Positions 1 through 8,766 are shown, counted from the first letter of the stretch. The stretch is DNA of 64,000 nucleotides from Terracoccus luteus (GCF_003635045.1 NZ_RBXT01000001.1:310001-374000); one strand, 5' to 3'. Notes: generated from the sequence alone by a model not told the origin. Made by a program: numbers and translations.

Positions 1-867
1 ACCGCGCTGGCCTACCACGCCGGCATGAAGCGGGAGGAGCGCTCGCGCGTGCACGACGCCTTCCTCGACGACACCGTCGACGTCGTCGTCGCGACGTCCG
101 CCTTCGGCATGGGCATCGACAAGCCGGACGTCCGCTTCGTCGTGCACGCCTCGCTGCCCGAGTCGCTCGACTCGTACTACCAGCAGGTCGGGCGCGCCGG
201 GCGTGACGGGGACCCCGCCACGGCCCGGATGTTCTACCGGCCGGAGGACGAGCACATCCAGAACTTCCTCACCACGAGCAAACCGCCGAAGGCCGCCCTC
301 AAGGACGTCGCCACCCTGCTGCACGTGGCCGACGGGCCGCTGTCGCCGGCCGAGATCCTGCGCAGGGCCAAGGCCGGACGGGCGCAGGCGCAGCGGGCGC
401 TCGACCTGCTCGAGCAGGCCGGTGCGGCGCTGCCGGCCGGGACGGGCAGCCGCCGGGGCCTCGAGTGGTCGGACCGGTCGGTGGCGGTCAAGGCCGCCGT
501 GGCCGTGGCCGTCGGGCTGGCCGAGGCGCACCAGCGGCTGACCCGGTCACGGGTCGAGATGATGCGTGGCTACGCCGACACGACCGGATGCCGGCGCCAG
601 GTGCTGCTCGGCTACTTCGGCGAGCAGCTGGCCGAGCCCTGCGGTCACTGCGACACGTGCGAGAAGGGCACCGCGGCGCAGGAGCAGCCGGACGAGACCG
701 GTCCGCTCACCACGGGCGCCGAGGTCGAGCACGACGAGTGGGGTCGGGGCGTCGTCATGCAGGTCGAGGTCGACCGGCTCACCGTGCTCTTCGACACCGT
801 CGGCTACAAGACGGTCTCGCGCGCCATCCTCCGCCCCGGCGGCCTGCTCGAGCTCGACGCGTCCTGA
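1..867 (+). CDS. recQ: ATP-dependent DNA helicase RecQ, C-terminal part (5' end outside window)
   Basis: The reading frame is open from base 1, so this is the 3' two-fifths or so of a RecQ-family 3'-5' helicase acting in recombination and fork repair. Helicase motif V (ATSAFGMGIDKPDVR) and motif VI (QQVGRAGRDG) are intact, followed by the RecQ zinc-binding region with a Cys near base 590 and the cluster CGHCDTC near base 645. After the zinc module comes a short C-terminal domain (about bases 705-860, starting EVEHDEWGRGVV) that looks like the small Tudor/SH3-like tail seen on UvrD/PcrA-type helicases rather than a classical HRDC domain. The ATPase core and start lie upstream of the window. 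Family assignment is firm; the tail assignment is inference. Confidence 0.95.
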   Translation, partial: TALAYHAGMKREERSRVHDAFLDDTVDVVVATSAFGMGIDKPDVRFVVHASLPESLDSYYQQVGRAGRDGDPATARMFYRPEDEHIQNFLTTSKPPKAALKDVATLLHVADGPLSPAEILRRAKAGRAQAQRALDLLEQAGAALPAGTGSRRGLEWSDRSVAVKAAVAVAVGLAEAHQRLTRSRVEMMRGYADTTGCRRQVLLGYFGEQLAEPCGHCDTCEKGTAAQEQPDETGPLTTGAEVEHDEWGRGVVMQVEVDRLTVLFDTVGYKTVSRAILRPGGLLELDAS

Positions 868-890
868 CCCACCCGTCCTAGGGTGGGAGC

Positions 891-1766
891 ATGACCACGT
901 CGACCTCACCGGCCCCCGCCACCCCTCCCGCCGAGCACACCCTCAACGACGGGACCTCCCTGCCCGCAGTGGGATTCGGCACCTACCCCCTCAAGGGCGA
1001 GGACGGCATCCGGGCCATGACGACCGCCCTCGAGTCCGGCTACCGACTGCTCGACACGGCGGTCAACTACGAGAACGAGGCCGAGGTCGGCGAGGCCGTC
1101 CGGCGCTCGGGCGTGCCGCGTGACGAGCTCGTCGTGCAGACCAAGGTGCCGGGCCGCGACCACGCGTACGACCGGGCGCTCGCCTCGGTCGAGGGGTCGC
1201 TCGAGCGGTTGGGGCTCGACCACGTCGACGTCGCGATCATCCACTGGCCCAACCCGAGCCGGGGGCTCTACGTCGAGGCCTACCGCGCCCTCGTCGCGTG
1301 CCGTGAGCGCGGCCTCGTCCGCTCGGTCGGCGTCAGCAACTTCACCGAGGCCCACCTGCGCGACGTCGTCGACGCCACGGGGGTCGTCCCGGTCGTCAAC
1401 CAGGTCGAGATGCACCCGCTCTTCCCGCAGGAGGCGCTGCGCCGCGTGCACGAGCGCCTTGGCGTGCTCACCGAGGCGTGGAGCCCGCTCGGCAAGCGCA
1501 GCGCGCCCTTCGGGGCCGACCCGGTGGCCGCGGCCGCCGAGGCCCACGGCGTGACGCCCGCCCAGGTCATCCTGCGCTGGCACCTGCAGCTGGGGTCGCT
1601 GCCGCTGCCGAAGTCGGGCGACGCCGAGCGGCAGCGCGCCAACCTCGACGTTCTCGACGGCTTCGGCGAGGGCCTGACCGCCGAGGAGATGGACGCCATC
1701 ACCGCGCTCGGTCGACCCGACGGCCGTCTGTTCGGCGGCGACCCGGAGACGCACGAGGAGATGTGA
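891..1766 (+). CDS. aldo/keto reductase (2,5-diketo-D-gluconate reductase-like)
   Basis: A 291-residue NADPH-dependent aldo/keto reductase with the complete catalytic tetrad visible: Asp55 and Tyr60 in LLDTAVNYENE, Lys85 in VVQTKVPG and His118 in IIHWPNP. The SVGVSNF and PLPKSG segments are the usual AKR signatures. It reduces small aldehydes or ketones, or sugar derivatives, in the cytosol; the natural substrate cannot be told from sequence. The hexamer TAGGGT ends 6 nt before the ATG and there is no Shine-Dalgarno, so the mRNA is probably leaderless. It lies 23 nt after recQ but seems to have its own promoter. Confidence 0.93.
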   Translation: MTTSTSPAPATPPAEHTLNDGTSLPAVGFGTYPLKGEDGIRAMTTALESGYRLLDTAVNYENEAEVGEAVRRSGVPRDELVVQTKVPGRDHAYDRALASVEGSLERLGLDHVDVAIIHWPNPSRGLYVEAYRALVACRERGLVRSVGVSNFTEAHLRDVVDATGVVPVVNQVEMHPLFPQEALRRVHERLGVLTEAWSPLGKRSAPFGADPVAAAAEAHGVTPAQVILRWHLQLGSLPLPKSGDAERQRANLDVLDGFGEGLTAEEMDAITALGRPDGRLFGGDPETHEEM

Positions 1767-1979
1767 CCGGGCCTCCCGGCGCCCGGCGGGTCCCCGTCCG
1801 GTGGCCGGCGGGCCTCGCCCGGGCACGCCCGGCCGCGGGTCGAGTCACGGCAGGTCTCGGGCAGGTCTCGATGGTTGGACGCGGTCGCGTCTCGGCGCGC
1901 CGGGGGGAGGTGGCGGCCCGAAGGTGAACGGGGTGCCCTCACCGGGTACTCACAGAGCCCGACGAGCAGGAGCACCACC
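1767..1979 (+). promoter_or_regulatory. leader/promoter region of a sugar ABC importer operon
   Basis: This 213-bp gene-free stretch carries GC-rich inverted sequence just after the reductase stop (possible terminator), an 11-bp tandem direct repeat GGCAGGTCTCG (about 1849-1870), and a purine-rich ribosome site (GAGCAGGAG) before the ATG at 1980. No clear LacI-type operator was seen and no promoter hexamers stand out. Confidence 0.4.
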
Positions 1980-3284
1980 ATGGATCTCGACCGCCGCCAC
2001 TTCCTCGCCGCCGCGGGCGCCGTGAGCCTTCCGGCGGTGCTCGCCGGCTGCGGCTTCGCCCCGTCGAGCAGCAGCGACAGCCAGCCCTCGGGCACCGACA
2101 CCATCACCTTCACCACGTGGGGCACCGACAGCGAGCTGGCCGGGTTCCGCTCCGCCATCAGCTCGTTCGAGTCGGCCAACCCCGGCTCGAAGGTGACCCT
2201 CAACGCGGTGCCCTACGACCAGATGTTCACCAACATCGACGCCCAGCTGCAGGCGGGCAACCCGCCGGACGTCTTCCGCGTGCCGTACTACACGTTCGGC
2301 AGCTACGCCGGCCGTGGGCAACTGCTCGACCTCGGGCCCCACCTCGCCGACGGCTTCTCCGACCGCTTCACCCCGCAGGCCTGGGCGGCGGTGCAGAACG
2401 GCGGCAAGGCCTACGGCGTCCCGCACCACACCGACACCTCGGTCATCCTCTACAACAAGGCCCTCCTCGAGTCCGCCGGCATCACGTCGGTGCCCACGTC
2501 GCTGGACCAGGCGTGGACCTGGGACGAGTTCGCTCAGCTGCTGCAGACGATGCGCGACAAGCTCCCCGGCAGCCGCTACCCGCTCGCCGTCAACTGGCAG
2601 GGCAACGGCGTCACCCGCTGGCTCTCGTGGCTGTTCGAGTCCGACGGACGCTTCCTCGCCGAGGACCTCAAGACCCCGGCCATCGACTCGGCCCAGGGCA
2701 AGGAGGCGCTCGACTTCACCAAGAGCTTCTTCGAGAAGAAGTTCGTGCCCCAGAACAACTCGGTGAAGTCGACCAAGCTGGCCGCCGACCTCTGGTACGG
2801 CCAGACGACGGCGATGACGTTCGGCGGCGCCTTCCTCATCCCCGACTCGGAGAAGACCCTCGAGTTCGAGTGGGGGGCCACCTTCGCCCCGCGCAACAAG
2901 CGGTCGGCCGGCGACTTCGGCGGCAACGCGCTCGTGGCCACCAAGGCGGCCCGCAACCCCGCGCTCGTGGCGAAGTTCTTCGACCACATGACGAACGCCG
3001 ACCAGATGCGTGCCTTCTGCGAGAGCGCCTCGCTGCTCCCGACCCGGGCCGACCTCATCGAGAAGGGCATCGACTTCAAGGTCCGGCCCGAGCTGTCGCC
3101 GGTCTTCGTCGGTCAGGCGAGCAGCGTCAAGGCACAGGACAGCGGCCAGGTCGCCTCGCCGTCGATGTCGAAGATCATCACGGTGCTCAAGGACAACCTC
3201 GAGGCGGCCTTCGTCGGTGGGCAGGACACCGCCGCCGCCCTGTCGTCGATGTCCTCGGGCATCGGGGCGGCGACCGCCTCGTGA
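1980..3284 (+). CDS. sugar ABC transporter substrate-binding lipoprotein
   Basis: A 434-residue extracellular solute-binding protein of the MalE/UgpB type (family 1). The N-terminus DRRHFLAAAGAVSLPAVLAGC combines a twin-arginine-like RRHFLA motif with a lipobox LAGC (Cys24), so the protein is probably Tat- or Sec-exported and lipid-anchored outside the membrane. The mature part starts with a Ser-rich linker, then the FTTWGTDSELAGF strand typical of carbohydrate-binding proteins. The frame is open upstream, but ATG 1980 has a purine-rich ribosome site and gives a proper signal peptide. Its stop overlaps the next permease start (GTGA). The ligand is probably an oligosaccharide or glycerol-phosphate-like compound; it is not determinable here. 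Confidence 0.92.
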   Translation: MDLDRRHFLAAAGAVSLPAVLAGCGFAPSSSSDSQPSGTDTITFTTWGTDSELAGFRSAISSFESANPGSKVTLNAVPYDQMFTNIDAQLQAGNPPDVFRVPYYTFGSYAGRGQLLDLGPHLADGFSDRFTPQAWAAVQNGGKAYGVPHHTDTSVILYNKALLESAGITSVPTSLDQAWTWDEFAQLLQTMRDKLPGSRYPLAVNWQGNGVTRWLSWLFESDGRFLAEDLKTPAIDSAQGKEALDFTKSFFEKKFVPQNNSVKSTKLAADLWYGQTTAMTFGGAFLIPDSEKTLEFEWGATFAPRNKRSAGDFGGNALVATKAARNPALVAKFFDHMTNADQMRAFCESASLLPTRADLIEKGIDFKVRPELSPVFVGQASSVKAQDSGQVASPSMSKIITVLKDNLEAAFVGGQDTAAALSSMSSGIGAATAS

Positions 3285-4207
3285 CCGCGAGCCCGCGCCG
3301 CGACCCCGTCCCGGCCCGCCGCCGTGGCGCCCGGACCGGGTCGCGGCGCGAGGCCCTCGCCGGCTACAGCTTCGTCGCACCGAACATGGTGCTGCTGCTC
3401 GTCTTCGTCCTCGTCCCGCTCGTGTGGGCCGTGCTCATCAGCTTCCAGCGCACCGACGGCTTCGGCACCGGTCGCTACATCGGTCTCGAGAACTACTCAC
3501 GCCTCGTCACCGACCCGGTGTTCTGGCGCAGCACCGCCAACACGGTGCTCTTCACCGTCATCGTCACCCCGCTGTCGATGGCGATCGGCCTCGGCATCGC
3601 GGTGCTGCTCAACTCGGTGCTCCCGGCCCGCGGGCTGTTCCGCTCGATCCTCATCCTGCCGATGGCCATCTCCGGCGTGGCCACCGCGCTCATCGGCGTA
3701 CTGATCTTCGACCAGGACACCGGCGTGCTCGACAAGCTGCTGCAGTCGGTGGGGCTGCCGGCGGTGGCGTGGCAGTCGAACGGCACCGCCGCCTTCGCGT
3801 CGGTCGTCCTCGTCACCCTGTGGTGGCGGGTCGGCTTCAACATGCTCATCTACCTCGCCGGCCTGCAGGCGATCAACCCCGAGCTGTACGAGGCGGCCCG
3901 GCTCGACGGAGCCAACCGCTGGCAGCAGTTCCGCTACATCACGGTGCCGCTCGTCGGGCCGTCGTCCTTCTTCCTGCTCATCCTCAACGTCGTCTATTCC
4001 TTCCAGGTGTTCGACATCGTCTTCGTCATGACCGACGGCGGCCCCGAGAACGCGACGTCGGTGCTCGTCACCTACGCCTACAACAACGGCTTCGTCACCG
4101 GTGACCAGGGCTACGCCGCCGCCATCGGCGTCGTCCTGCTGCTGCTGACGCTGCTCTTCACCGTCCTGCGCTGGCGCACCAGCCGTACCCGTGACCTCGT
4201 CGAATGA
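3281..4207 (+). CDS. sugar ABC transporter permease (MalF/UgpA/LacF type)
   Basis: A 308-residue inner-membrane permease with about six transmembrane helices starting at GYSFVAPNMVLLLVFVLVPL. The EAA loop that contacts the ATPase is clear (EAARLDGANRWQQFRYITVP). It starts at a GTG overlapping the stop of the binding-protein gene by 4 nt, which indicates translational coupling. Together with the next gene it forms the channel of a CUT1-class sugar importer. No ATPase gene is present in this operon, so it presumably uses a shared ATPase of the MsiK/UgpC type encoded elsewhere. Confidence 0.92.
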   Translation: MTASPRRDPVPARRRGARTGSRREALAGYSFVAPNMVLLLVFVLVPLVWAVLISFQRTDGFGTGRYIGLENYSRLVTDPVFWRSTANTVLFTVIVTPLSMAIGLGIAVLLNSVLPARGLFRSILILPMAISGVATALIGVLIFDQDTGVLDKLLQSVGLPAVAWQSNGTAAFASVVLVTLWWRVGFNMLIYLAGLQAINPELYEAARLDGANRWQQFRYITVPLVGPSSFFLLILNVVYSFQVFDIVFVMTDGGPENATSVLVTYAYNNGFVTGDQGYAAAIGVVLLLLTLLFTVLRWRTSRTRDLVE

Positions 4208-4217
4208 GGGGCCCCAG

Positions 4218-5177
4218 ATGACCGTCGGCAGCGACGCGGGCGCCGCGCCCGCCCCCGTGACCGAGCCACCCGGCATCCACCGGGTTCGGGATGGCGCGAG
4301 CGAGGATGCCGGTGGGTCGGCTCCCCGCGCGCGGGCCGAGCGTGCCCGGCGCGCCCGAGGTGGTCGGGGGGCCGGCTACTGGCTGCGCCTGCTCGCGGCG
4401 GTGGTGATCAGCCTCGTCATCCTCTTCCCGCTCTACTGGATGGTCGTCGTCGCCCTGTCGACGCGGTCCGAGCTGCTCGGCGGAGACCTGCGGCTGTGGC
4501 CACGGTCGTTCACGCTCGAGAACTTCCGCGGCGTGTTCTCCTCGTTCCCGATCGCCACGTGGTTCGGCAACTCCGTCGCCATCGCGCTGACCGTCGCGCT
4601 CATCACCGTGACGATCAGCATGCTCGCGGGCTACGCCTTCGCGCAGCTGCGCTTCCGCGGCTCGAACGTGCTGTTCCTGCTCGCGCTGTCGACGCTGATG
4701 CTGCCGGTGCAGGTCATCATGGTGCCGCTGTTCCGGCTCGTGTCCGACGCCCGCCTCTACGGCACGTACTGGGCCGTCATCCTGCCCACCGCGGCGTCGG
4801 CGTTCGGGGTCTTCCTCGCCCGGCAGTTCATCCTGTCGATCCCGAAGGACATCATCGACGCCGCGCGCATCGACGGCGCCGGGCACGCCCGGATCTTCCG
4901 CAGCATCGTCCTGCCGCTGTCCAAGCCGCTGCTCGCCGTGCTGTTCTTCATGAACCTGCTGCAGACGTGGAACGACTTCGCCTGGCCCCTCATCGCGCTC
5001 AAGGAGAACGCGTTGTACACGCTGCCCATCGGGCTGCTGTACCTGCAGGGCCAGTTCGGCTCCGACTACGGCGGGACGATGGCCTTCGCCCTCATCAACG
5101 TCGGCCCGATGGTGCTGCTCTTCCTCGTCTTCCAGCGCTACTTCGTGCAGGGGTTCGCGCGCAGCGGCATCCGCTGA
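4218..5177 (+). CDS. sugar ABC transporter permease (MalG/LacG type)
   Basis: A 319-residue second permease of the CUT1 importer with six predicted membrane helices and the EAA loop DAARIDGAGHARIFRSIVLP. ATG 4218 is preferred over the upstream ATG at 4191 because GAGGGGCC lies just before it and the upstream start would overlap the previous gene. The hydrophilic first 50 residues are an unusual low-complexity extension whose DNA contains two copies of the GGATGCC motif in opposite orientation (4272, 4304). The last gene of the operon; the minus-strand dehydrogenase gene ends 20 nt further on. Confidence 0.92.
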   Translation: MTVGSDAGAAPAPVTEPPGIHRVRDGASEDAGGSAPRARAERARRARGGRGAGYWLRLLAAVVISLVILFPLYWMVVVALSTRSELLGGDLRLWPRSFTLENFRGVFSSFPIATWFGNSVAIALTVALITVTISMLAGYAFAQLRFRGSNVLFLLALSTLMLPVQVIMVPLFRLVSDARLYGTYWAVILPTAASAFGVFLARQFILSIPKDIIDAARIDGAGHARIFRSIVLPLSKPLLAVLFFMNLLQTWNDFAWPLIALKENALYTLPIGLLYLQGQFGSDYGGTMAFALINVGPMVLLFLVFQRYFVQGFARSGIR

Positions 5178-5196
5178 CGCGTGCCGGGCGCGGCCG

Positions 5197-6162
5197 TCAC
5201 GGGGTGACGACGCGCAGCGGCTCGCCGCCGCGCCACGCGACGACGTCCTCGACGACCTGGCCGTACCACTCGCGGTAGACGTCGGTCGTGACGTAGCCGA
5301 TGTGCGGCAGCAGCAGGGTGCGGGGTGCGGAGCGCCAGGGGTCGTCGGCGGGAAGCGGCTCGCGCTCGTAGACGTCGAGCGCGGCGCCGGCGATGCGTCC
5401 TGCCTGCAGCGCCTCGAGCAGGGCCGCCTCGTCGACGATCGGGCCCCGGGAGGTGTTGACGAGGTAGGCGGTGGGGCGCAGGCGGGCGAGGTCGTCGGCC
5501 CCGACGAGGCCCCGGCTGCGCTCGGACAACGGCAGGTGCAGGGTGACGACGTCCGACTGCGCGAACAGCTCCGTCTTGGTCACGGCCTCGACCTGGTGCG
5601 GACGGGCGCGCTCGGGCGTGAGGTTCGGCGACCAGGCGATGACCCGCATTCCGAAGGCCTGGGCCAGTCGGGCGACGGGGACGCCGAGGCGGCCCAGCCC
5701 GATGATGCCCAGCGTGCGGCCGGAGAGGCCGGGGCCGATGGTGTGCTGCCAGCCGCCGGCCCGCACCGCGGCGTCCTCCGGGGCGAACCCGCGCATGAGG
5801 GCGATCATCATGCCGATCGTCAGCTCGGGCACGGCGGTGCTGCTGCCGGTCGTGCCGCTCACGGTGACGCCCCGTGCCGTGGCCGCGCCGACGTCGATGG
5901 CGGCGTTGCGCATCCCCGTCGTCACGAGCAGCCGCAGCCGGGGGAGCCGGGCCAGGGTGGAGGCCGGGAACGGCGTCCGTTCGCGCATCACGACGACGAC
6001 CTCGCTGCCCTCGAGGGCGGCCACGACGGCATCCTCGTCGGGCAGGTGGTCGCGCAGCACGACGACGTCGTGCGACTCGCGCACCGGACCCCAGTCGGCG
6101 CTGGTCAGGGCGACGCCCTGGTAGTCGTCGAGCACGGTCAGCGTCGGTCGCGTGGTCGTCAC
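5197..6162 (-). CDS. D-isomer-specific 2-hydroxyacid dehydrogenase family protein
   Basis: A 321-residue NAD(P)-dependent dehydrogenase of the D-2-hydroxyacid family. The Rossmann motif is GIIGLGRLG, and the catalytic triad is visible as Arg in NTSRGPIVDEAALL, Glu in YEREPLPADDP and His in LLLPHIGYVT. The N-terminal catalytic half (TLTVLDDYQGVALTSADW) resembles the subgroup annotated as D-2-hydroxyacid dehydrogenase of unknown substrate. It starts at GTG 6162 with TAGGCT 7 nt upstream and no Shine-Dalgarno, so it is probably leaderless and transcribed independently of the TetR gene upstream. Confidence 0.92.
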   Translation of the reverse strand: MTTTRPTLTVLDDYQGVALTSADWGPVRESHDVVVLRDHLPDEDAVVAALEGSEVVVVMRERTPFPASTLARLPRLRLLVTTGMRNAAIDVGAATARGVTVSGTTGSSTAVPELTIGMMIALMRGFAPEDAAVRAGGWQHTIGPGLSGRTLGIIGLGRLGVPVARLAQAFGMRVIAWSPNLTPERARPHQVEAVTKTELFAQSDVVTLHLPLSERSRGLVGADDLARLRPTAYLVNTSRGPIVDEAALLEALQAGRIAGAALDVYEREPLPADDPWRSAPRTLLLPHIGYVTTDVYREWYGQVVEDVVAWRGGEPLRVVTP

Positions 6163-6206
6163 CCCGCCGAGCCTACGAGAGCAGCGCGTCCCCCACCCGC
6201 CTCAAG

Positions 6207-6229
6207 CGTCGAGAGGCCACTTCCCGACG
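6207..6229. repeat. extragenic palindromic repeat, GTCGAGAGGCC family, single unit
   Basis: A 23-bp unit CGTCGAGAGGCCACTTCC plus CGACG in the gap between the TetR gene and the dehydrogenase. It differs by one base from one arm of the perfect palindrome at 59025-59070. A part copy (CGTCGGGAAGTGG) lies in the paaE-TetR gap near 7009. Confidence 0.6.
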
Positions 6230-6273
6230 CCCCCTGCGGGCAGTGCTGTGGATGCCGGTGGGACGCCGTCGCG

Positions 6274-6933
6274 TCAGGCGCGGTCGCCGTCCGCGAGGCC
6301 GTCGAAGACGAGGGTGGTGACGAAGCGGGCCACCTCGTCGGCGCCGACGGGACCTCCGGGTCGGTACCACTCGGTCAACGAGTTGACGGTGCCGAAGACG
6401 AGGCGGGTGATGACGTCGGGAGGCAGGTCGTGGCGCAGTGCGCCTTCCTTCACCGCGGCACGGACCAGCTCGCCGAGCCGGTCGTCGAGCGCCCGACGGC
6501 GGTCGAGCGCGGCGGTCTCGACCGCACTGTTCCCACGGACCCGCAGCAGCAGCGTGACCGCCGGGAGATGACGGACGAGCACGTGCACGGACTCCTCGAC
6601 GGCCCGGTGCAGGCGGGCGTAGGCGGTCGGCGCCGCGGTGTGCGGTCCCTCGTCCTGCGTGAGCACGTCACTGCCTGCGACCGCCCGGTCGATGGCGGCC
6701 TCGAGCCCGTCGAGGGCCTCGTCGAGCGCGGCCGAGAGCAGCGCTTCCTTGCTGGGGAAGTGGTGGTAGATCGCCGACTTCGTCAGACCCAGGGCGGCGG
6801 CGACGTCCCCGACGCTCGTGGCGTCGTAGCCCTGCCGGTTGAACAGCTCGACCGCCCGCTGCAGCACCGCGGCTCGGTCGTGGCCTGGTCGGCCACGACG
6901 CGAGACCGGGGCGGAGGCCGGAGCGGTGGGCAT
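6274..6933 (-). CDS. paaR: TetR-family regulator, probable PaaR repressor of phenylacetate degradation
   Basis: A 219-residue TetR-type repressor. The N-terminal helix-turn-helix (GRPGHDRAAVLQRAVELF ... ALGLTKSAIYHHFPSKEALL) is textbook, and the C-terminal half is the variable ligand domain. ATG 6933 is chosen because GGGAG precedes it and the product starts just before the HTH. It lies directly downstream of paaE on the same strand. The core ACCG-N2-CGGT lies at 6959-6968 in its own promoter and, as part of a larger near-palindrome, in front of paaA (11218-11233). This suggests that it represses both and responds to phenylacetyl-CoA, as known for PaaR. Family: certain. Role: inference from position. 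Confidence 0.85.
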   Translation of the reverse strand: MPTAPASAPVSRRGRPGHDRAAVLQRAVELFNRQGYDATSVGDVAAALGLTKSAIYHHFPSKEALLSAALDEALDGLEAAIDRAVAGSDVLTQDEGPHTAAPTAYARLHRAVEESVHVLVRHLPAVTLLLRVRGNSAVETAALDRRRALDDRLGELVRAAVKEGALRHDLPPDVITRLVFGTVNSLTEWYRPGGPVGADEVARFVTTLVFDGLADGDRA

Positions 6934-6958
6934 GGCCCATGCTCCCACGCAGTGGCGT

Positions 6959-6968
6959 ACCGGACGGT
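6959..6968. promoter_or_regulatory. putative PaaR operator in its own promoter
   Basis: ACCGGACGGT, arms ACCG/CGGT with a 2-nt spacer, 26-35 bp before the TetR start codon. The same core ACCG-N2-CGGT occurs before paaA. Confidence 0.5.
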
Positions 6969-7033
6969 CTCGCAACCTGACCTGTGCCCATGGACTCCCA
7001 CGGGTGGGCGTCGGGAAGTGGGCCCGCGACGGG

Positions 7034-8152
7034 TCAGGCGTCGAAGTCGACGGTGACGGCGTCGGTGACGGGCAGGGCCTGGCAGGTGAGGACGAAGCCC
7101 GCCGCGACTTCGTCGGGGCCGAGGGCGTAGTTGCGGCGCATCTCGACCTCACCGTCGGTGACCTTGGCGCGGCAGGTGCCGCACACGCCGCCCTTGCAGG
7201 CGAAGGGCAGGTCGCTGCGGGTGCGCTGGGCGCCGTCGAGCACCGGCACCGAACGCGCGACCGGACTGGTCGTCGTGCGACCGTCGAGCACGACGGTCAC
7301 GGCGCTCGCGTCGCCCGCGGCCTCGGGCTCGTCGCGGTGCAGCTCGGGCGGGGGCTCGTCGACGTAGAACAGCTCGAAGTGCACTCTGTCGGCAGGGAAC
7401 CCGAGCTCACCCAGCACGGTGCGGGCGTCCTCGACGAGGCCGAGCGGGCCGCACAGCCAGACGTCGTCGACGTCGTCGAGCGGCACGAGCAGGCTGATGA
7501 GCCGTCGCATCCGGTCGGCGTCGAGACGGCCCGAGAAGAGGTCGACGTCGCGCGGCTCGCGCGACAGCACGTGCACGAGCTCGAAGCGTGCGCCGTAGCG
7601 GTTCTTGAGGTCGGCCAGCTCCTCGGCGAACATCACCGACGTCGTCGTGCGGTTGCCGTAGAGCAGCGTCACCGCCGCGTCGGGGTTCGTCAGCACCGTC
7701 GCGGCGACCGACAGCATCGGTGTGATGCCCGAGCCGGCGGCGACGCAGAGGTGACGTCCACCGCGCGACGGGTCGGCGCGGAAGCTGCCGGTCGGCGTCT
7801 GCACCTCCACCTCGTCGCCGGGCCGCACCTCGCGGGTGAGCCAGCGCGAGAACAGCCCGTCGGGGATCTCGCGGACCCCGATGCGGGGCGCGGACCCCGC
7901 CGGCGCGCAGATCGAGTAGCTGCGGCGCTGCTCGACCCCGTCGATGACCCGTCGCAGGGTCAGCGACTGCCCGGCCTCGAAGGCGAACTCGTCGCGCAGC
8001 CCGTCGGGCACCGCGAAGGTGACGGCGGCGGCGTCGTCGGTCAGTCGCTCGACCGACGACACGGTCAGGGGGTGGAAGCGGGCCCGGCCCGACCGCGGCG
8101 CGGGCTCGGCGGCGGGCGCGACGCCTTCGGCCGGGGGAGCGGTGGTCGTCAT
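7034..8152 (-). CDS. paaE: 1,2-phenylacetyl-CoA epoxidase, reductase subunit PaaE
   Basis: A 372-residue NADPH-dependent oxidoreductase that feeds electrons to the PaaA diiron site. The N-terminal two-thirds is a ferredoxin-NADP reductase module (FAD-binding RRSYSICAPAG, NADPH-binding AAGSGITPMLS, C-terminal WLCGP). The C-terminal third is a plant-type 2Fe-2S ferredoxin with CKGGVCGTC plus a later Cys in LTCQALP. The start ATG shares one base with the paaD stop (TGATG). This is the last gene of the paaABCDE operon; the TetR gene follows. Confidence 0.96.
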   Translation of the reverse strand: MTTTAPPAEGVAPAAEPAPRSGRARFHPLTVSSVERLTDDAAAVTFAVPDGLRDEFAFEAGQSLTLRRVIDGVEQRRSYSICAPAGSAPRIGVREIPDGLFSRWLTREVRPGDEVEVQTPTGSFRADPSRGGRHLCVAAGSGITPMLSVAATVLTNPDAAVTLLYGNRTTTSVMFAEELADLKNRYGARFELVHVLSREPRDVDLFSGRLDADRMRRLISLLVPLDDVDDVWLCGPLGLVEDARTVLGELGFPADRVHFELFYVDEPPPELHRDEPEAAGDASAVTVVLDGRTTTSPVARSVPVLDGAQRTRSDLPFACKGGVCGTCRAKVTDGEVEMRRNYALGPDEVAAGFVLTCQALPVTDAVTVDFDA

Positions 8153-8766
8153 CAGATCTCCTTGACGTGCTCGAACGGCTCGAGGCACGCGGTGCAGCGG
8201 TAGAGGGCCTTGCACGAGGTGGGGCCGAACTCCGACGTCAGGCTGACGGCGGCCGAGCCGCAGCGCGGGCAGACGAGGTCGCGGTGGACCGGCCCGAGGG
8301 TCAGCGGGATCGGCCCGTCCGGGCGACGGGCGGGACCCGGCGCCGAGATCCCGTGGCGACGCAACGCCGCCCGCCCCGCCTCGCTGATCCAGTCGCTCGA
8401 CCAGGCCGGGTGCAGGCTGACGACGACCTCGACCCGCTCGACACCGGCGTCGGTGAGCCGGTGCACGAGGTCGTCGCGCATGGTCGCCATGGCCGGGCAG
8501 CCCGAGTACGTCGGCGTGATCGTGACGACGACGGTGCCGTCGGCGCGCACCCGGACGTCGCGCAGCACCCCGAGGTCGGCGAGCGTGAGCATCGGCATCT
8601 CGGGGTCGGTCACCGACGCGGCGAGGGCGCGCAGTCGCGACAGCTCGAGACCGTCGCCGACCGAAGATGCCGTCGATCCCGTGCATGCCGACGATGCGAC
8701 GGATGCCGTGGGGTCGGGTCCCGTGCCCTCGGTGACCGATGCGGTCGCGGCCGTCACGGCGGTCAC
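8152..8766 (-). CDS. paaD: phenylacetate catabolism protein PaaD (iron-sulfur maturation)
   Basis: A 204-residue DUF59/MIP18-family protein needed for maturation of the epoxidase, probably by supplying or repairing its Fe-S cofactor. Seen: the MIP18 domain from SVTDPEMPMLTLADLGVL onward with Cys in YSGCPAMATM, and a C-terminal zinc-ribbon-like part with CPRCG and CKALYRCTAC. The start is GTG 8766, overlapping the paaC stop by 4 nt. The first 40 residues are a Thr/Ala/Ser-rich extension with several GATGCC/GCATCC-like words in the DNA, which is uncommon for PaaD. Confidence 0.93.
   Translation of the reverse strand: MTAVTAATASVTEGTGPDPTASVASSACTGSTASSVGDGLELSRLRALAASVTDPEMPMLTLADLGVLRDVRVRADGTVVVTITPTYSGCPAMATMRDDLVHRLTDAGVERVEVVVSLHPAWSSDWISEAGRAALRRHGISAPGPARRPDGPIPLTLGPVHRDLVCPRCGSAAVSLTSEFGPTSCKALYRCTACLEPFEHVKEI

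Noticed and set aside
4272-4310. Inverted GGATGCC pair as a terminator inside the permease gene
   Set aside because: It lies in the coding region near the start of a functional permease; the arms pair only partly. Kept only as motif copies.
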